From the NCBI GenBank assembly GCA_017470815.1, contig JAFUXT010000004.1, positions 1 through 64,000 of the forward strand: a DNA stretch of 64,000 nt. The letters run 5' to 3'. Shown here piece after piece: positions 8,708-18,108 of this stretch (position 1 is the stretch's first letter; each line of letters begins with the position of its first letter). The notes beneath the pieces were generated by a model, which was not told the origin of the DNA, did no database searches, and saw nothing but the letters and a program-made list of their open reading frames with translations. Position numbers and translations under genes: made by a program. The DNA is from a bacterium. Its GTDB lineage: Bacteria; Cyanobacteriota; Vampirovibrionia; Gastranaerophilales; Gastranaerophilaceae.

Positions 8708-8775
8708 ATATTACTCCGCGTGTTTATATTCTAATTTTAACCTATTTTTGAATGAAGTGCAATATAATACAAGTA

Positions 8776-8803
8776 AAAGACTGTCTTATTTTAAGACAGT
8801 CTT
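8776..8803 (-). terminator. Intrinsic terminator
   Basis: AAGACTGTCTTA, TTT and TAAGACAGTCTT form a perfect stem. T-rich sequence follows on the minus strand, beyond the stop of the gene at 8830. Confidence 0.75.
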
Positions 8804-8829
8804 CATTGTAGTGTATTTGTAAGTATGAG

Positions 8830-9246
8830 TTATTGTTTAATCGTATTTTTTGCAATTCCGTCAAGTTCTTCATTTATCTTATTCAAGTTTTCGGCTTTGG
8901 TTACCGCATTTGCAAGAAAATCAAATGAATATTTGTCATCTTGAGGATATGTTGCAGAAGCATCATATCCAAAATTGAGTTTTCTGTCCTCTACTTTTGC
9001 AAACAATTTGTCTGCTCCATTAGAATTTGCATCTACAATTACATGGATAGGATTATTTTCAGCATGATTGATTAAAGGTTTTACTTCTTTTACAAACAAA
9101 TCAACATTACCAGCTCTGTTAATTATTTGTGCTTTTAATGCTCTCATACCTTTTTCTGTAAATCTTATTGCGCCAAATGACGGAGTGTTATTTCTTCCGT
9201 TTGGGCAGTTACATTGTGGGTTATAACCTATTGAACCAATATTCAT
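8830..9246 (-). CDS. Small protein with N-terminal NTPSFGA motif, unknown function
   Basis: I do not recognise a named family for this 138-residue protein. The N-terminus is a polar, Asn/Gly/Cys-rich stretch ending in NNTPSFGAIRF. A helical, mixed-charge domain follows. The motif N-x-(S/A)-F-x-(G/M), with alternating hydrophobic and basic residues after it, recurs near the start of at least five other small proteins in this window (11668, 13189, 24348, 24746, 32899). No signal peptide is evident. AGGAG precedes the ATG, and it has its own terminator. Confidence 0.75.
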   Translation of the reverse strand: MNIGSIGYNPQCNCPNGRNNTPSFGAIRFTEKGMRALKAQIINRAGNVDLFVKEVKPLINHAENNPIHVIVDANSNGADKLFAKVEDRKLNFGYDASATYPQDDKYSFDFLANAVTKAENLNKINEELDGIAKNTIKQ

Positions 9247-9346
9247 TAAAAACTCCTTTCAAGATTTTTGGTAATTTTCTCTTACATGAAATTACCTGAA
9301 AATCAAAATTGCCTGTTTTAAAAATAATATTAAGAAAAATTTACAA

Positions 9347-11065
9347 TTAAACTATTTCTTTTTGAACAGTTTTTATTTCGGTATTTTCACTGCAAACAGG
9401 AATTGCAAAATAAAAGCAGGAACCTTTACCTTCTTCACTTTCACACCAAATTGCGCCTTTATGGGCTTTGACCATACCTTTTACAATTGGTAATCCCAAA
9501 CCTGTTCCGCCGACTTTTCTTGTCAGAGAATTTTCAATTTGTGAAAACATTTCAAATGCCTTTAAAATATTTTCGTCTTTAATTCCGATACCCTCATCAC
9601 GAACGCTGACAATAACATAATTGCCGTTCAGAGCATTTATTTCGTCTTCAAAATGCTTGCATGGAATAATATCCTGAGCATTTTTCAATTCGGATTTTAT
9701 GGTTATGCTTTTATTTTCCGGAGTAAATTTCATTGCATTTGAAACAAGATTTGTTAAAATCTGTTCTAATCTTTGGCTGTCACCGTAAATATCAGGCAAA
9801 TTATCCTGTTCAACAGTACTAAATTCAATATGATTCTCTTTTGCAACATTTATAAAATTATTTTTAACATTTTCAATTACACTGTGAATATTCATTTTTT
9901 TGTAAGTGAAAATCATCATCCCTGCCTCAATTTTATTCAGGTCAAGAATATCATTGATAATATTAATAAGTTGATTTACATTCCTTTTTGCCATATCAAG
10001 AAAATGTTTTCCGTCATTGTTCAATTCTCCGCATCGTCCGCTCGAAAGGATAGAAAGGGCATTTTTTAGCGGTGTAATCGGGGTTCTTAATTCGTGTGAA
10101 ACAATAGATACAAAATTTGATTTTATGCGCTCTAATTTCTCAAGTTCAATATTTTTTTCTTTAATTTCTTTATATAAACCTGCGCTTTTTAACGGCAGGG
10201 AAACCTGTCTGACAATGGTTTGAAAATATGCGGCATCATCGGTTGAAAACGGTTTGTTTTTAAATATTTCAATACATCCGAAAAATTGGTCACCCAAATC
10301 AATAGGGGCGAACATGTTGTCATATTGAAATACTGAAAAGGAAAATTTTTCATGCGGATTTTTTATATTTTTAATGATTTTTAATTTAGTATCATCAATT
10401 TCAAAAGGAATTTCCTTTGATTCAAATAATGATTTGTAATTCAAAACGGCTCTTAATTTTAGAGCATTTGTCAGTTCTTCGGATACATCATAGATTGAAT
10501 CAATGATTAAAACAGGTTCGTTTTCAAAACCGAAAGAAATTATGCATGCCAAATCAAAACTCAAAGATTTTTCTAACCCTTCAGCCATATAATTTAAAAG
10601 TTCTTTGGTATCAAGTGTTCCTGCAAATTGTGAACTTGTATTATATAAAACATTCAGTCTGTAAAGACTTTCAGCCATATCATTATTACGTGCAGTAAGT
10701 TTATCAAGTTTAGATTTTGTTTTAAGGGCAGTATTTATTGTGTTTACAATCATTTTATCCGAATAATTTTCAAGAATATACCCGTCAATATTTGATAATA
10801 TATCGTTGTCATCATTTCCAGATTGGCTCAAAAGCAATATACGGGATCTTTCGGAGGCATTTTTTATCCTTTGAAATATTTGTTTAATATCACAGGAAGT
10901 CATATTTTCATCTGCAAGATAAATATCAAAAGAATTGTTCTCTGTTAAGTTCTGAAATTGTTTCTCTGTTTTGCATACTTCGTAACTGAAAAATTTTCCT
11001 TCAAAGATTTTGGAATATTTTTCAATTAAAGAGTCATTTTCACTTAAAATCAATACTTTTCCCAT
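9347..11065 (-). CDS. Hybrid sensor histidine kinase (receiver-GAF-HisKA-HATPase)
   Basis: The 572-residue soluble kinase begins with a receiver-like domain (residues 1-125) with a candidate phospho-acceptor Asp52 in DIYLADENM. A GAF-like domain follows (about 135-295), then HisKA with VSHELRTP (His324). The ATPase domain has LVSNAMKFTP, DEGIGI and GTGLGLPIVKGMVKAHKG. This WalK/PhoR-like core is canonical. The receiver at the N-terminus means it may receive phosphate from another kinase as well as send it. No response regulator is adjacent. The ATG at 11065 has a TAAAAT ending 6 nt upstream and no Shine-Dalgarno. Confidence 0.87.
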   Translation of the reverse strand: MGKVLILSENDSLIEKYSKIFEGKFFSYEVCKTEKQFQNLTENNSFDIYLADENMTSCDIKQIFQRIKNASERSRILLLSQSGNDDNDILSNIDGYILENYSDKMIVNTINTALKTKSKLDKLTARNNDMAESLYRLNVLYNTSSQFAGTLDTKELLNYMAEGLEKSLSFDLACIISFGFENEPVLIIDSIYDVSEELTNALKLRAVLNYKSLFESKEIPFEIDDTKLKIIKNIKNPHEKFSFSVFQYDNMFAPIDLGDQFFGCIEIFKNKPFSTDDAAYFQTIVRQVSLPLKSAGLYKEIKEKNIELEKLERIKSNFVSIVSHELRTPITPLKNALSILSSGRCGELNNDGKHFLDMAKRNVNQLINIINDILDLNKIEAGMMIFTYKKMNIHSVIENVKNNFINVAKENHIEFSTVEQDNLPDIYGDSQRLEQILTNLVSNAMKFTPENKSITIKSELKNAQDIIPCKHFEDEINALNGNYVIVSVRDEGIGIKDENILKAFEMFSQIENSLTRKVGGTGLGLPIVKGMVKAHKGAIWCESEEGKGSCFYFAIPVCSENTEIKTVQKEIV

Positions 11066-11071
11066 ACTTCT

Positions 11072-11077
11072 ATTTTA
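11072..11077 (-). promoter_or_regulatory. -10 element, leaderless-type, hybrid kinase
   Basis: TAAAAT on the minus strand ends exactly 6 nt before the ATG at 11065. Confidence 0.55.
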
Positions 11078-11121
11078 TATTTTGTGTGATTTTTGGCAAA
11101 TTGTAAATTTAAAGTAAAAAA

Positions 11122-11150
11122 GAGTCTTAATTAACAAGTAATTAAGACTC
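11122..11150 (-). terminator. Intrinsic terminator of the HU gene
   Basis: GAGTCTTAATTA and TAATTAAGACTC pair around a 5-nt loop. The minus strand continues into a T-run. Confidence 0.85.
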
Positions 11151-11177
11151 CCTTTTTAAAAATTCTTTATAAAGAAA

Positions 11178-11450
11178 CTATTTTACAAGTTCTTTGAATT
11201 TTTTACCTGCAGAGAAAGCAGGAACTTTCTTAGCAGCGATTTTCAAAGTAGCACCTGTTTGTGGGTTTCTGCCTGTTCTTGCTGCTCTTTTGCGAGATTC
11301 AAAAGTACCGAAACCAACTAAAGTTACTTTTTGTCCTTTTTTAACTGTTTTTTCAATAGTGTCTAAAGTTGCAGCCAAAATGTTAGCAACTGCTTTTTGT
11401 GAAACTTTTGATTTTTTTGAAATTTCCTTTACTAATTCTTCTTTGTTCAT
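11178..11450 (-). CDS. hup: DNA-binding protein HU
   Basis: The 90-residue protein is a standard HU/IHF-family histone-like protein that bends and compacts DNA as a dimer. It has MNKEELVKEISKKSKVSQK, GQKVTLVGFGTFE, and the DNA-binding arm RAARTGRNPQTG, followed by FSAGKKFKELVK. I start it at 11450, where GGAGG lies upstream. The frame is open for nine more codons, but those have no ribosome-binding site and are absent from the family. It is a single gene with its own terminator. Confidence 0.96.
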   Translation of the reverse strand: MNKEELVKEISKKSKVSQKAVANILAATLDTIEKTVKKGQKVTLVGFGTFESRKRAARTGRNPQTGATLKIAAKKVPAFSAGKKFKELVK

Positions 11451-11667
11451 TATGAACCTCCTTCTTCCTAATACCACGGGAAACCATTTCCGCAGTTTTG
11501 TATAATCGACAGGCTCATTATAGCACTTTACCTTTTACTGTCAAGTGTTTTTGCAAAATATTCTTTTGAAATTCAAGAATAATATAGAAAATGAGAAATA
11601 TAAGAAGTAAAATGTCTTATATTATAAAGATTTTATACGAACTTTAGTTCAGATATTCAAAAATTTT

Positions 11668-12213
11668 TTATGCATCTATTGCAAGTTTTCTTATATCATC
11701 TGCAGTTTTGTGTCTGTTTTTCCACCATTCTTGTTCAAAAATCATTTTAGGCATGCGAACGTAATTAAAGTGAGTTTCTTCATCATCCGATTTGGTAAAT
11801 GCTAAGGTTGCATCTTGAAGAGCGGTTAGAGGAGAATGATCATCTTCAATATTGGAATTCCCAATAATTTCAAAATCTGTTTTTTCTTTATCGTTATTGT
11901 AAACACGTATTTGTGCCTCATAATATTTGTTATGCCTAATAGTGTTTAACATTTCTTCTTTATTTTTAATTTCTATCATTTTACTTCCGTTGTATTTTAT
12001 ATATTTAAGTTGTGCAAGATCTCCCGGTATCTCTTCTAAATATTTCAACATAGTATATACCTTCGGATAAATGGAGTAATCAGGAAGTTCGCATCCACTA
12101 AAGTAATTGTCATCTATGTAATCTAAAATATTTTCAATATCATTTTTTTTAAATTTCAATCCAAATGCAGGGTTATAGTTATTATTATAATTTTGAATAC
12201 TATTAATTCTCAT
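11668..12213 (-). CDS. Small protein with N-terminal YNPAFGL motif, unknown function
   Basis: I do not recognise a described domain in this 181-residue protein. It opens MRINSIQNYNNN, then YNPAFGLKFKKND, matching the N-terminal motif of the small-protein family in this window. The rest is charged and predicted mixed alpha/beta. Acidic stretches (DNYFSGCELPDY, FTKSDDEETHF) precede a C-terminal helix. No signal peptide or transmembrane segment is seen. AGGAG lies before the ATG. It is a single gene between HU and a divergent SpoIID-like gene. Confidence 0.72.
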   Translation of the reverse strand: MRINSIQNYNNNYNPAFGLKFKKNDIENILDYIDDNYFSGCELPDYSIYPKVYTMLKYLEEIPGDLAQLKYIKYNGSKMIEIKNKEEMLNTIRHNKYYEAQIRVYNNDKEKTDFEIIGNSNIEDDHSPLTALQDATLAFTKSDDEETHFNYVRMPKMIFEQEWWKNRHKTADDIRKLAIDA

Positions 12214-12307
12214 ATTTTACTCCTTTTTTTTAACTAAAACACCTAAAAAATTTTTTTGCTATTAGTTTTAAAATCCTTCATATAGCCTATTACAAGTATT
12301 GAAAATG

Positions 12308-12316
12308 TGTTAAAAT
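12308..12316 (+). promoter_or_regulatory. Extended -10, leaderless-type, SpoIID-like gene
   Basis: TGtTAAAAT ends exactly 6 nt before the ATG at 12323, the same arrangement as hemW. No Shine-Dalgarno is present. Confidence 0.65.
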
Positions 12317-12322
12317 ATAATT

Positions 12323-13192
12323 ATGAGAAAGATTTTAATACTTTTTGCAATATTAATAATAAATGTCATTCTTGCTAATCCTTGTCATGCAATAAAAATC
12401 GGCTTACTGACTAATGTTGACAGAGCAGGTGTCGGAACTGACGTTGCAGGACGAATGATTAGTACCCATACAAACCGAACAGTAGCGACCACTGTTGCAA
12501 TGAAAGGTTATATCCTTGTTCCGTACAAAGGGCAAATAGCGATTGAAGCAAAAGGTGAACTGACACCGTTAAATACCGATGCACTTGTATTAAGACCTGA
12601 CAGCACAGGTTTTGTAAGTACAAAAGGTAAATGGTACAGAGGAAAACTTTTAATAAAAAATATTAACGGCGGTTTGACTGTTATAAATGATATATCAGTT
12701 GAAGAATATATAAGAGGGGTTGTACCGTCTGAGATGTCTCCGTCCTGGGAATACGAAGCACTCAAAGCGCAGGCTATTGCTGCAAGAAGTTTTGCACTTG
12801 CAAATTTGGGCAAACAGGCAAAATACGGTTATGATTTGAAAGACAATACAGAAGATCAGGCTTATAACGGTGCTTCAGGTGAAACAGACAAAACAAACCG
12901 TGCCGTAAATGAAACGGAAGGTCTTGTTTTGACTTACGATATGAAAATAATTTCGGCATATTATTCTGCATCTGCAGGCGGATATACAAATACAAATGCG
13001 TGGGGTGGTGTAAATTTACCGTATCTTCATTCAGTTTTCTCTTTTGATGATAATGTGGCAAAGAACGGACATGGTGTAGGAATGAGTCAGCATGGTGCAA
13101 ATAACCTTGCAAAGCAGGGTTATAACGCATATCAAATTTTACAGTATTTTTACCAAAATGTTAAATTCGCCAAATTAAACAGTGAAGTTTAA
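12323..13192 (+). CDS. SpoIID/LytB-domain exported protein
   Basis: The 289-residue protein has an N-terminal signal peptide (MRKILILFAILIINVILA, cleavage probably after CHA). The SpoIID/LytB domain covers about residues 125-285. Its hallmarks are EEYIRGVVPSEMSPSW, ALKAQAIAARSFAL, YYSASAGGYT, and the C-terminal GHGVGMSQHGANNLA. SpoIID proteins act on peptidoglycan, as lytic transglycosylases or amidase enhancers. This organism shows no other sporulation gene here, so a role in general cell-wall remodelling is more likely. The stop overlaps the convergent gene by 4 bp. Confidence 0.9.
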   Translation: MRKILILFAILIINVILANPCHAIKIGLLTNVDRAGVGTDVAGRMISTHTNRTVATTVAMKGYILVPYKGQIAIEAKGELTPLNTDALVLRPDSTGFVSTKGKWYRGKLLIKNINGGLTVINDISVEEYIRGVVPSEMSPSWEYEALKAQAIAARSFALANLGKQAKYGYDLKDNTEDQAYNGASGETDKTNRAVNETEGLVLTYDMKIISAYYSASAGGYTNTNAWGGVNLPYLHSVFSFDDNVAKNGHGVGMSQHGANNLAKQGYNAYQILQYFYQNVKFAKLNSEV

Positions 13193-13509
13193 AAATTATA
13201 TTCTATTCTTGTTCCGTCAAACAATGCCGGATTTTTGTCTGAAAATATGACTTGGTCACCGTTATTATAGAAAACTTTTTCAGTATTTACTTTCGGAATC
13301 TCTCTACCTGTAAATCTTTCTATTAATTGATATAAAAAGTTTGCCTGTCGTTTATTTATCGGATGAACAATTCCCTGTTCGCCCATATCTTTTACAATAT
13401 GTTTGACTAATCTGTCTTGTGCTTCTGTTGTCGGGTAATTTTTGAATGAACTTATTGTTTTATTCCATGTAGTTACTGTCAAATTTCCTTGAAAAGATAC
13501 GCTATTCAT
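13189..13509 (-). CDS. Small protein with N-terminal NSVSFQG motif, unknown function
   Basis: The 106-residue protein begins MNSVSFQGNLTVTTWNK and has no family I recognise. The start at 13509 is set by AAGGAG upstream; the open frame continues 20 codons further without a ribosome-binding site. It carries the shared small-protein motif right at the N-terminus. The remainder has a helical middle (EAQDRLVKHIVKDMGEQG) and a C-terminal beta-rich part. It is cytosolic as far as can be seen and convergent with the SpoIID-like gene. Confidence 0.7.
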   Translation of the reverse strand: MNSVSFQGNLTVTTWNKTISSFKNYPTTEAQDRLVKHIVKDMGEQGIVHPINKRQANFLYQLIERFTGREIPKVNTEKVFYNNGDQVIFSDKNPALFDGTRIEYNF

Positions 13510-13578
13510 GTATTTGCTCCTTGTGATTTTTCCATGGTAAAACATAAAAAAAAATTTTTTTGCGCCCAAATTTTAACA

Positions 13579-13587
13579 TGTTATAAT
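13579..13587 (+). promoter_or_regulatory. Extended -10, near-leaderless, dxr
   Basis: TGtTATAAT ends 10 nt before the dxr ATG at 13598, leaving at most a few nucleotides of leader and no Shine-Dalgarno. Confidence 0.55.
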
Positions 13588-13597
13588 TATTTACAAT

Positions 13598-14737
13598 ATG
13601 GAAACAAAAAAAAGAAAAATCAGTATAATCGGTTCAACGGGTTCTATCGGAACACAGGCTCTTGAAGTTATTGAAAAAATATCTGATAAGTTCGAAATAA
13701 TCGGATTGTCAGGCGGGAAAAATACTGAACTTTTAAAAAAACAATGCGAAAAATTTAAACCAAAATATGTCTGTTCAAATGACGTTGATTTCAAATTTGA
13801 CGGAATAAAAACTTTATACGACGAAAAAGGTCTGGAAGAAATTTGTTCAAACCAAGAAAATGATATAATTCTTGTTGCAGTTTCGGGCAAAATCGGTTTA
13901 AAACCTACGCTAAAAGCAATAGAAAACGGTATTGATATTGCACTTGCAAACAAAGAAACACTTGTTATGGCAGGTGATATTGTTATGCAAAAAGCAAAAG
14001 AAAACGGGGTAAATATTATTCCTGTTGATAGTGAGCATTGTGCAATTCATCAATGTATAAAAAATATAAAACAAGTTGATAAACTTATTATAACCGCAAG
14101 CGGAGGCCCTTTTTTACACAAGACTAAAGAAGAAATGAATTCTGCAACGGTTGAACAGGCACTTTCTCATCCTCGCTGGAATATGGGTAAAAAAATTACA
14201 ATAGACAGTGCAACATTGATGAATAAGGGGTTGGAAGTCATTGAAGCACATCATTTGTTTGGTATGAATTATGATGATATTGAAGTTGTTGTCCATCCTC
14301 AAAGTATTGTTCATTCCGCTATTGAATACAAAGACGGAAGTGTTATCGCACAACTTGGATTGCCAAGCATGCATATTCCTATTCAGTATGCAATTACTTA
14401 TCCTGACCGCTATGAAGGAATTAAATCAAAAAGTTTCAGTTTTAGTGAAATAGCACGATTAGACTTTGAAAAACCTGATTTTGACAAATTCCCGACATTA
14501 AAACTTGCATATAATATGGGAAAAATTGGCGGAAGTGCAACTGTTTGTATGAACGCATCTAACGAAGAAGCAGTTTTTGCTTTTCTTGACGGAAAAATAA
14601 GTTTGGGTGATATTTATAAAATAACCGATAAAATGACACAAAATCATAATGTGATTAAAAATCCGTCAATAGACGAAATTTTTGAAATTGATAATGAGGT
14701 TCGTATTAAAACAAAAGAATTGATAAAAAGACTTTAG
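13598..14737 (+). CDS. dxr: 1-deoxy-D-xylulose 5-phosphate reductoisomerase
   Basis: The 379-residue enzyme makes MEP from DXP with NADPH, the first committed step of the non-mevalonate isoprenoid pathway. The Rossmann motif is ISIIGSTGSIGTQALEVI near residue 10. The catalytic/metal segment VDSEHCAIHQC lies near residue 145, and ITASGGPF and LSHPRWNMGKKITIDSATLMNKGLE follow as separate conserved blocks. Length is close to the family norm. ispE (39.4 kb) and ispF (61.9 kb) of the same pathway are also in the window but not linked to it. A palindromic repeat (family C) follows the stop. Confidence 0.96.
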   Translation: METKKRKISIIGSTGSIGTQALEVIEKISDKFEIIGLSGGKNTELLKKQCEKFKPKYVCSNDVDFKFDGIKTLYDEKGLEEICSNQENDIILVAVSGKIGLKPTLKAIENGIDIALANKETLVMAGDIVMQKAKENGVNIIPVDSEHCAIHQCIKNIKQVDKLIITASGGPFLHKTKEEMNSATVEQALSHPRWNMGKKITIDSATLMNKGLEVIEAHHLFGMNYDDIEVVVHPQSIVHSAIEYKDGSVIAQLGLPSMHIPIQYAITYPDRYEGIKSKSFSFSEIARLDFEKPDFDKFPTLKLAYNMGKIGGSATVCMNASNEEAVFAFLDGKISLGDIYKITDKMTQNHNVIKNPSIDEIFEIDNEVRIKTKELIKRL

Positions 14738-14749
14738 AATAACATTTAT

Positions 14750-14850
14750 GTGAAAAGTGAATTGTGAATAGACCTTTACAAATTTATGTATTTATGAAAT
14801 GTGCGAAAGCACCGATAACGACAATTAACTATTCACGACTCACGATTCAC
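14750..14850. repeat. GTGAA/TTCAC palindromic repeat (family C, copy 1)
   Basis: The left arm reads GTGAAAAGTGAATTGTGAAT then AGACCTTTAC; the right arm ends TATTCACGACTCACGATTCAC-like sequence in separate TTCAC units. The element is about 101 bp with a divergent centre. Related copies are at 18109-18215 (inverted), 51832-51870 (half) and 52679-52778. Confidence 0.75.
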
Positions 14851-14887
14851 GAATAATACAGTAATAATATAAGTGTAAAGGAACAAC

Positions 14888-16273
14888 ATGTTTGATAATT
14901 TAAGCGAGAAATTACAGAATATAATAGCAAAAACTCAAGGGAATGCGGAACTTACACAAGATAACATGCAGGATGCACTGCGGGAAATCCGCAGAGCCTT
15001 GTTAGAAGCAGATGTTAATTTGCGGGTAGTAAAAGCATTTATTTCTGCCATAAAAGATAAGGCTGAGGGCGAAAATGTCCTCTCAGGCGTAAATCCCGGT
15101 CAGCAGTTGGTTAAAATAGTTAATGACGAACTTGTTGAACTTTTGGGGAAAGAACTCAAACCGCTTGACTTGTCAGGACATCCGTCAGTTATTATGATGC
15201 TTGGGCTTCAGGGTTCAGGTAAGACAACTTCAAGCGCAAAACTTGCGGTTAAACTAAAAAAAGAGGGTAAAAATCCGTTGCTTGTAGCATGTGATGTTTA
15301 TCGTCCTGCTGCTGTTTCTCAACTTCAGACTTTAGGACAGGAAATTGGGTGTGAAGTATTTACAATTCCTGACAGTAAAGATGTTCAAAATATTGTTCAA
15401 AGTGCGCTAAATTATGCAAAAGATAACGGATTTAATGTTTTAATTTTGGATACCGCAGGCAGGTTACAAATTGATACCGAAATGATGGCAGAATTACTCA
15501 TAATTGACAGGGTTTTCAGACCAAATGAAAAACTTTTGGTAATTGATTCAATGATCGGGCAGGAAGCGGTTAATGTAGCAGAAAACTTTGATGCCCAAAT
15601 CGGTCTGACAGGTTTGGTTTTGACTAAATTAGACGGTGATTCAAGAGGGGGTGCGGCTTTATCTGTTGTATATTGTACGGGAAAACCTATCAAATTGACA
15701 GGTACTGGTGAAAAATTAAATGCGCTTGAAAACTTTTATCCTGAAAGAATGGTTACAAGAATTTTAGGAATGGGCGATATTGTATCTTTAGTAGAGCGTG
15801 CGCAGGAAGTTTTTGACGAAAAACAGGCTTTGAGGATGCAGGAGCAGATGCAAAAAGCCGAATTTTCTTACAATGATTTTTTGAATATGCAAAAGCAGAT
15901 GAAGATGTTTGGTTCGATGGACAGTATTTTAGGCATGATTCCGGGGCTGAATATTAAAAAAGAGGACAGAGAACTGATTTCGCACAAAGGCGAAGAAGAA
16001 TTTAAACGAATTGAAGTGTTTATTCAAAGCATGACACCTGAAGAAAGAGATAATCCTCAACTTATGAATACAAGCCGTAAACGCAGAATTTCGCAGGGCT
16101 GTGGGATAGATATGCACACAGTTAATCTTTATGTAAAGCAGTTTGAACAGATGCGTCAAATGATGGGTGGTATGGGCAAATTACAAAAGATGTTTGGCGG
16201 ATTCGGTAACAGCAAAGTCGGTCAGAAAAAGGCTATGGTCAAAGCCATGAATATGATGAGAAGGTTTAAATAA
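14888..16273 (+). CDS. ffh: Signal recognition particle protein Ffh
   Basis: The 461-residue GTPase binds signal sequences of nascent membrane proteins and, with 4.5S RNA and FtsY, delivers ribosomes to the translocon. It has the N domain (1-90) and the G domain with GLQGSGKTT (near 105-113), DVYRPAAVSQLQ, DTAGRLQ and TKLDGDSRGGAALS. The methionine-rich M domain (about 310-461) ends in MVKAMNMMRRFK. Length is typical. AAAGGAAC precedes the ATG. I found neither the SRP RNA gene nor ftsY in this window. Confidence 0.97.
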   Translation: MFDNLSEKLQNIIAKTQGNAELTQDNMQDALREIRRALLEADVNLRVVKAFISAIKDKAEGENVLSGVNPGQQLVKIVNDELVELLGKELKPLDLSGHPSVIMMLGLQGSGKTTSSAKLAVKLKKEGKNPLLVACDVYRPAAVSQLQTLGQEIGCEVFTIPDSKDVQNIVQSALNYAKDNGFNVLILDTAGRLQIDTEMMAELLIIDRVFRPNEKLLVIDSMIGQEAVNVAENFDAQIGLTGLVLTKLDGDSRGGAALSVVYCTGKPIKLTGTGEKLNALENFYPERMVTRILGMGDIVSLVERAQEVFDEKQALRMQEQMQKAEFSYNDFLNMQKQMKMFGSMDSILGMIPGLNIKKEDRELISHKGEEEFKRIEVFIQSMTPEERDNPQLMNTSRKRRISQGCGIDMHTVNLYVKQFEQMRQMMGGMGKLQKMFGGFGNSKVGQKKAMVKAMNMMRRFK

Positions 16274-16343
16274 TTTCTTGCTTGCAAAATATTTTTCAAT
16301 TATACTAAACATGTGTGATTAAAAATAAAATTCAGGCGGAATT

Positions 16344-18101
16344 ATGGATATATTTTCAATATTTACTTTGATGGGAGGTTTAGCGTTTTTCTTATACGGC
16401 ATGATTATAATGTCATCAGGCTTAGAAAAAATTGCCGGCGGAAAAATGGAAAAACTTTTAGAGCAACTGACTTCTAACCCGTTTAAAGGGTTTTTGGTCG
16501 GGGCAGGCATGACAATTGCAATCCAAAGTTCTTCAGCGGTTACGGTCATGCTTGTCGGGTTTGTAAACTCAGGGATTATGAAATTATCCCAAACCGTTGC
16601 TATTATTATCGGTTCAAATGTCGGAACAACGGTTACATCATGGATTTTGAGTTTATCAGGAATTCAAAGTACCAATTTTTTCCTGAGAATGTTAAAACCT
16701 GAATCTTTTTCCCCTTTGCTTGCGCTTGCAGGGGTTATAATGCTTATGACCTCAAGAAGTAATTTTTCGAGAAGGAAACCTGTCGGAACATTCTTAATCG
16801 GATTTTCAATATTAATGTTTGGTATGGGTTTAATGTCATCATCTATGGCACCATTAGCCAATGATCCGAATTTTTCACATATTTTGACTTTATTTAAAAA
16901 TCCGTTCCTTGGTTTGATGGTTGGGCTTGTGATAACTATGATAATTCAAAGTTCTGCGGCATCAGTCGGTATGTTGCAGGCTTTGTCTTTAACAGGCAGT
17001 ATTTCTTATATGGTTGCAGCACCGATTATTGCAGGTCAGCATATAGGAACATGTATAACTGCGGTTCTGTCAAGTATCGGGGTTAATACAAATGCAAAGC
17101 GTGTTGCTGCTGTTCATGTTGCTTTCAATGTAATTGGTGCAATTATATTTCTTGCAATATTTGAAATATGGTTACATACCTTTGAATATCCGCTCAAACA
17201 AATGGCTAATCCTTTCGGAATAGCGATTGTTCATACGGTATTCAGTATTTTGGCTGCTTGTTGTTTGTTCCCGTTTAGGAAAGCGTTAGAAAAAATTTCT
17301 TATATTGTTGTGAAAGATAGCAAAGAAGAAAAAGAAGTTATACTTGATGAACGATTGCTTCTCACTCCGTCTATTGCAATTTCACAATGCTATAAGACTA
17401 CGGCGGAAATGGCAAAACTTACAAGGGAATCTCTTGTTATGTCAGTACGTCAATTAAAACAGTATAATCCGAAAATATCAGAAATTATTGAGAAAAACGA
17501 GTCAAAAATTGATAAATATCAGGATGTTTTGGAATCATTCCTGCAAAAACTTTCGGCAAAGGATTTGACAGAAGATGATTCAAATAAGATTTCCCAACTT
17601 ATTCTTTCAATTTCTGATTTTGAAAAAATTGCCGACCATTCAACACATATTATGCAAATCGCAGACCAGATGCACAGAAAAGAATGGGTTTTGGCATCAG
17701 ATACGGTTGAAGAACTCAAAAAAGTAGTAAATGCGGTTAAAGAAGTTTTTGATATTACTGTCAAAGCCTTTATTTATAATGATTTGAGAACTGCTTATGA
17801 GGTTGAGCCGTTTGAGCAGGTTGTTGATGATATTTCTTATGTTGCAAAGAAGAATCATATTAAGCGTGTAAAAAGAGAGAAAGTACATATCAGAAGGAAC
17901 TTTGCTTATGCGGAAGTTTTGAACGATTTAGAGCGAATTTCAGACCATTGTTCAAATATTTCAACAAATATGATTCAATCCGCAAATTCATCTATTCCTA
18001 AGCACGAACTCAAGAAAAGTCTTAAAGAAGAAGATGTAACAGGCATTTCGCAGCAACTTGAAGAATTTAAAAAACAGTATTCGCTGCAATTGATGGAGTA
18101 G
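16344..18101 (+). CDS. Na/Pi cotransporter family protein with PhoU-like C-terminus
   Basis: The 585-residue membrane protein has two inverted Na/Pi-cotransporter repeats, each with a QSS motif: MTIAIQSSSAVTVM and MIIQSSAASVGM. Eight or more transmembrane helices cover residues 5-310. The C-terminal 200 residues form helical PhoU-like repeats (EKIADHSTHIMQIAD, LERISDHCSNIS). It probably imports phosphate with sodium; the PhoU part may gate transport. Start support is only a weak GGCGGAA. The gene is followed by an inverted family C repeat. The exact ion and substrate are inferred from the family. Confidence 0.88.
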   Translation: MDIFSIFTLMGGLAFFLYGMIIMSSGLEKIAGGKMEKLLEQLTSNPFKGFLVGAGMTIAIQSSSAVTVMLVGFVNSGIMKLSQTVAIIIGSNVGTTVTSWILSLSGIQSTNFFLRMLKPESFSPLLALAGVIMLMTSRSNFSRRKPVGTFLIGFSILMFGMGLMSSSMAPLANDPNFSHILTLFKNPFLGLMVGLVITMIIQSSAASVGMLQALSLTGSISYMVAAPIIAGQHIGTCITAVLSSIGVNTNAKRVAAVHVAFNVIGAIIFLAIFEIWLHTFEYPLKQMANPFGIAIVHTVFSILAACCLFPFRKALEKISYIVVKDSKEEKEVILDERLLLTPSIAISQCYKTTAEMAKLTRESLVMSVRQLKQYNPKISEIIEKNESKIDKYQDVLESFLQKLSAKDLTEDDSNKISQLILSISDFEKIADHSTHIMQIADQMHRKEWVLASDTVEELKKVVNAVKEVFDITVKAFIYNDLRTAYEVEPFEQVVDDISYVAKKNHIKRVKREKVHIRRNFAYAEVLNDLERISDHCSNISTNMIQSANSSIPKHELKKSLKEEDVTGISQQLEEFKKQYSLQLME

Positions 18102-18108
18102 AAATTAA

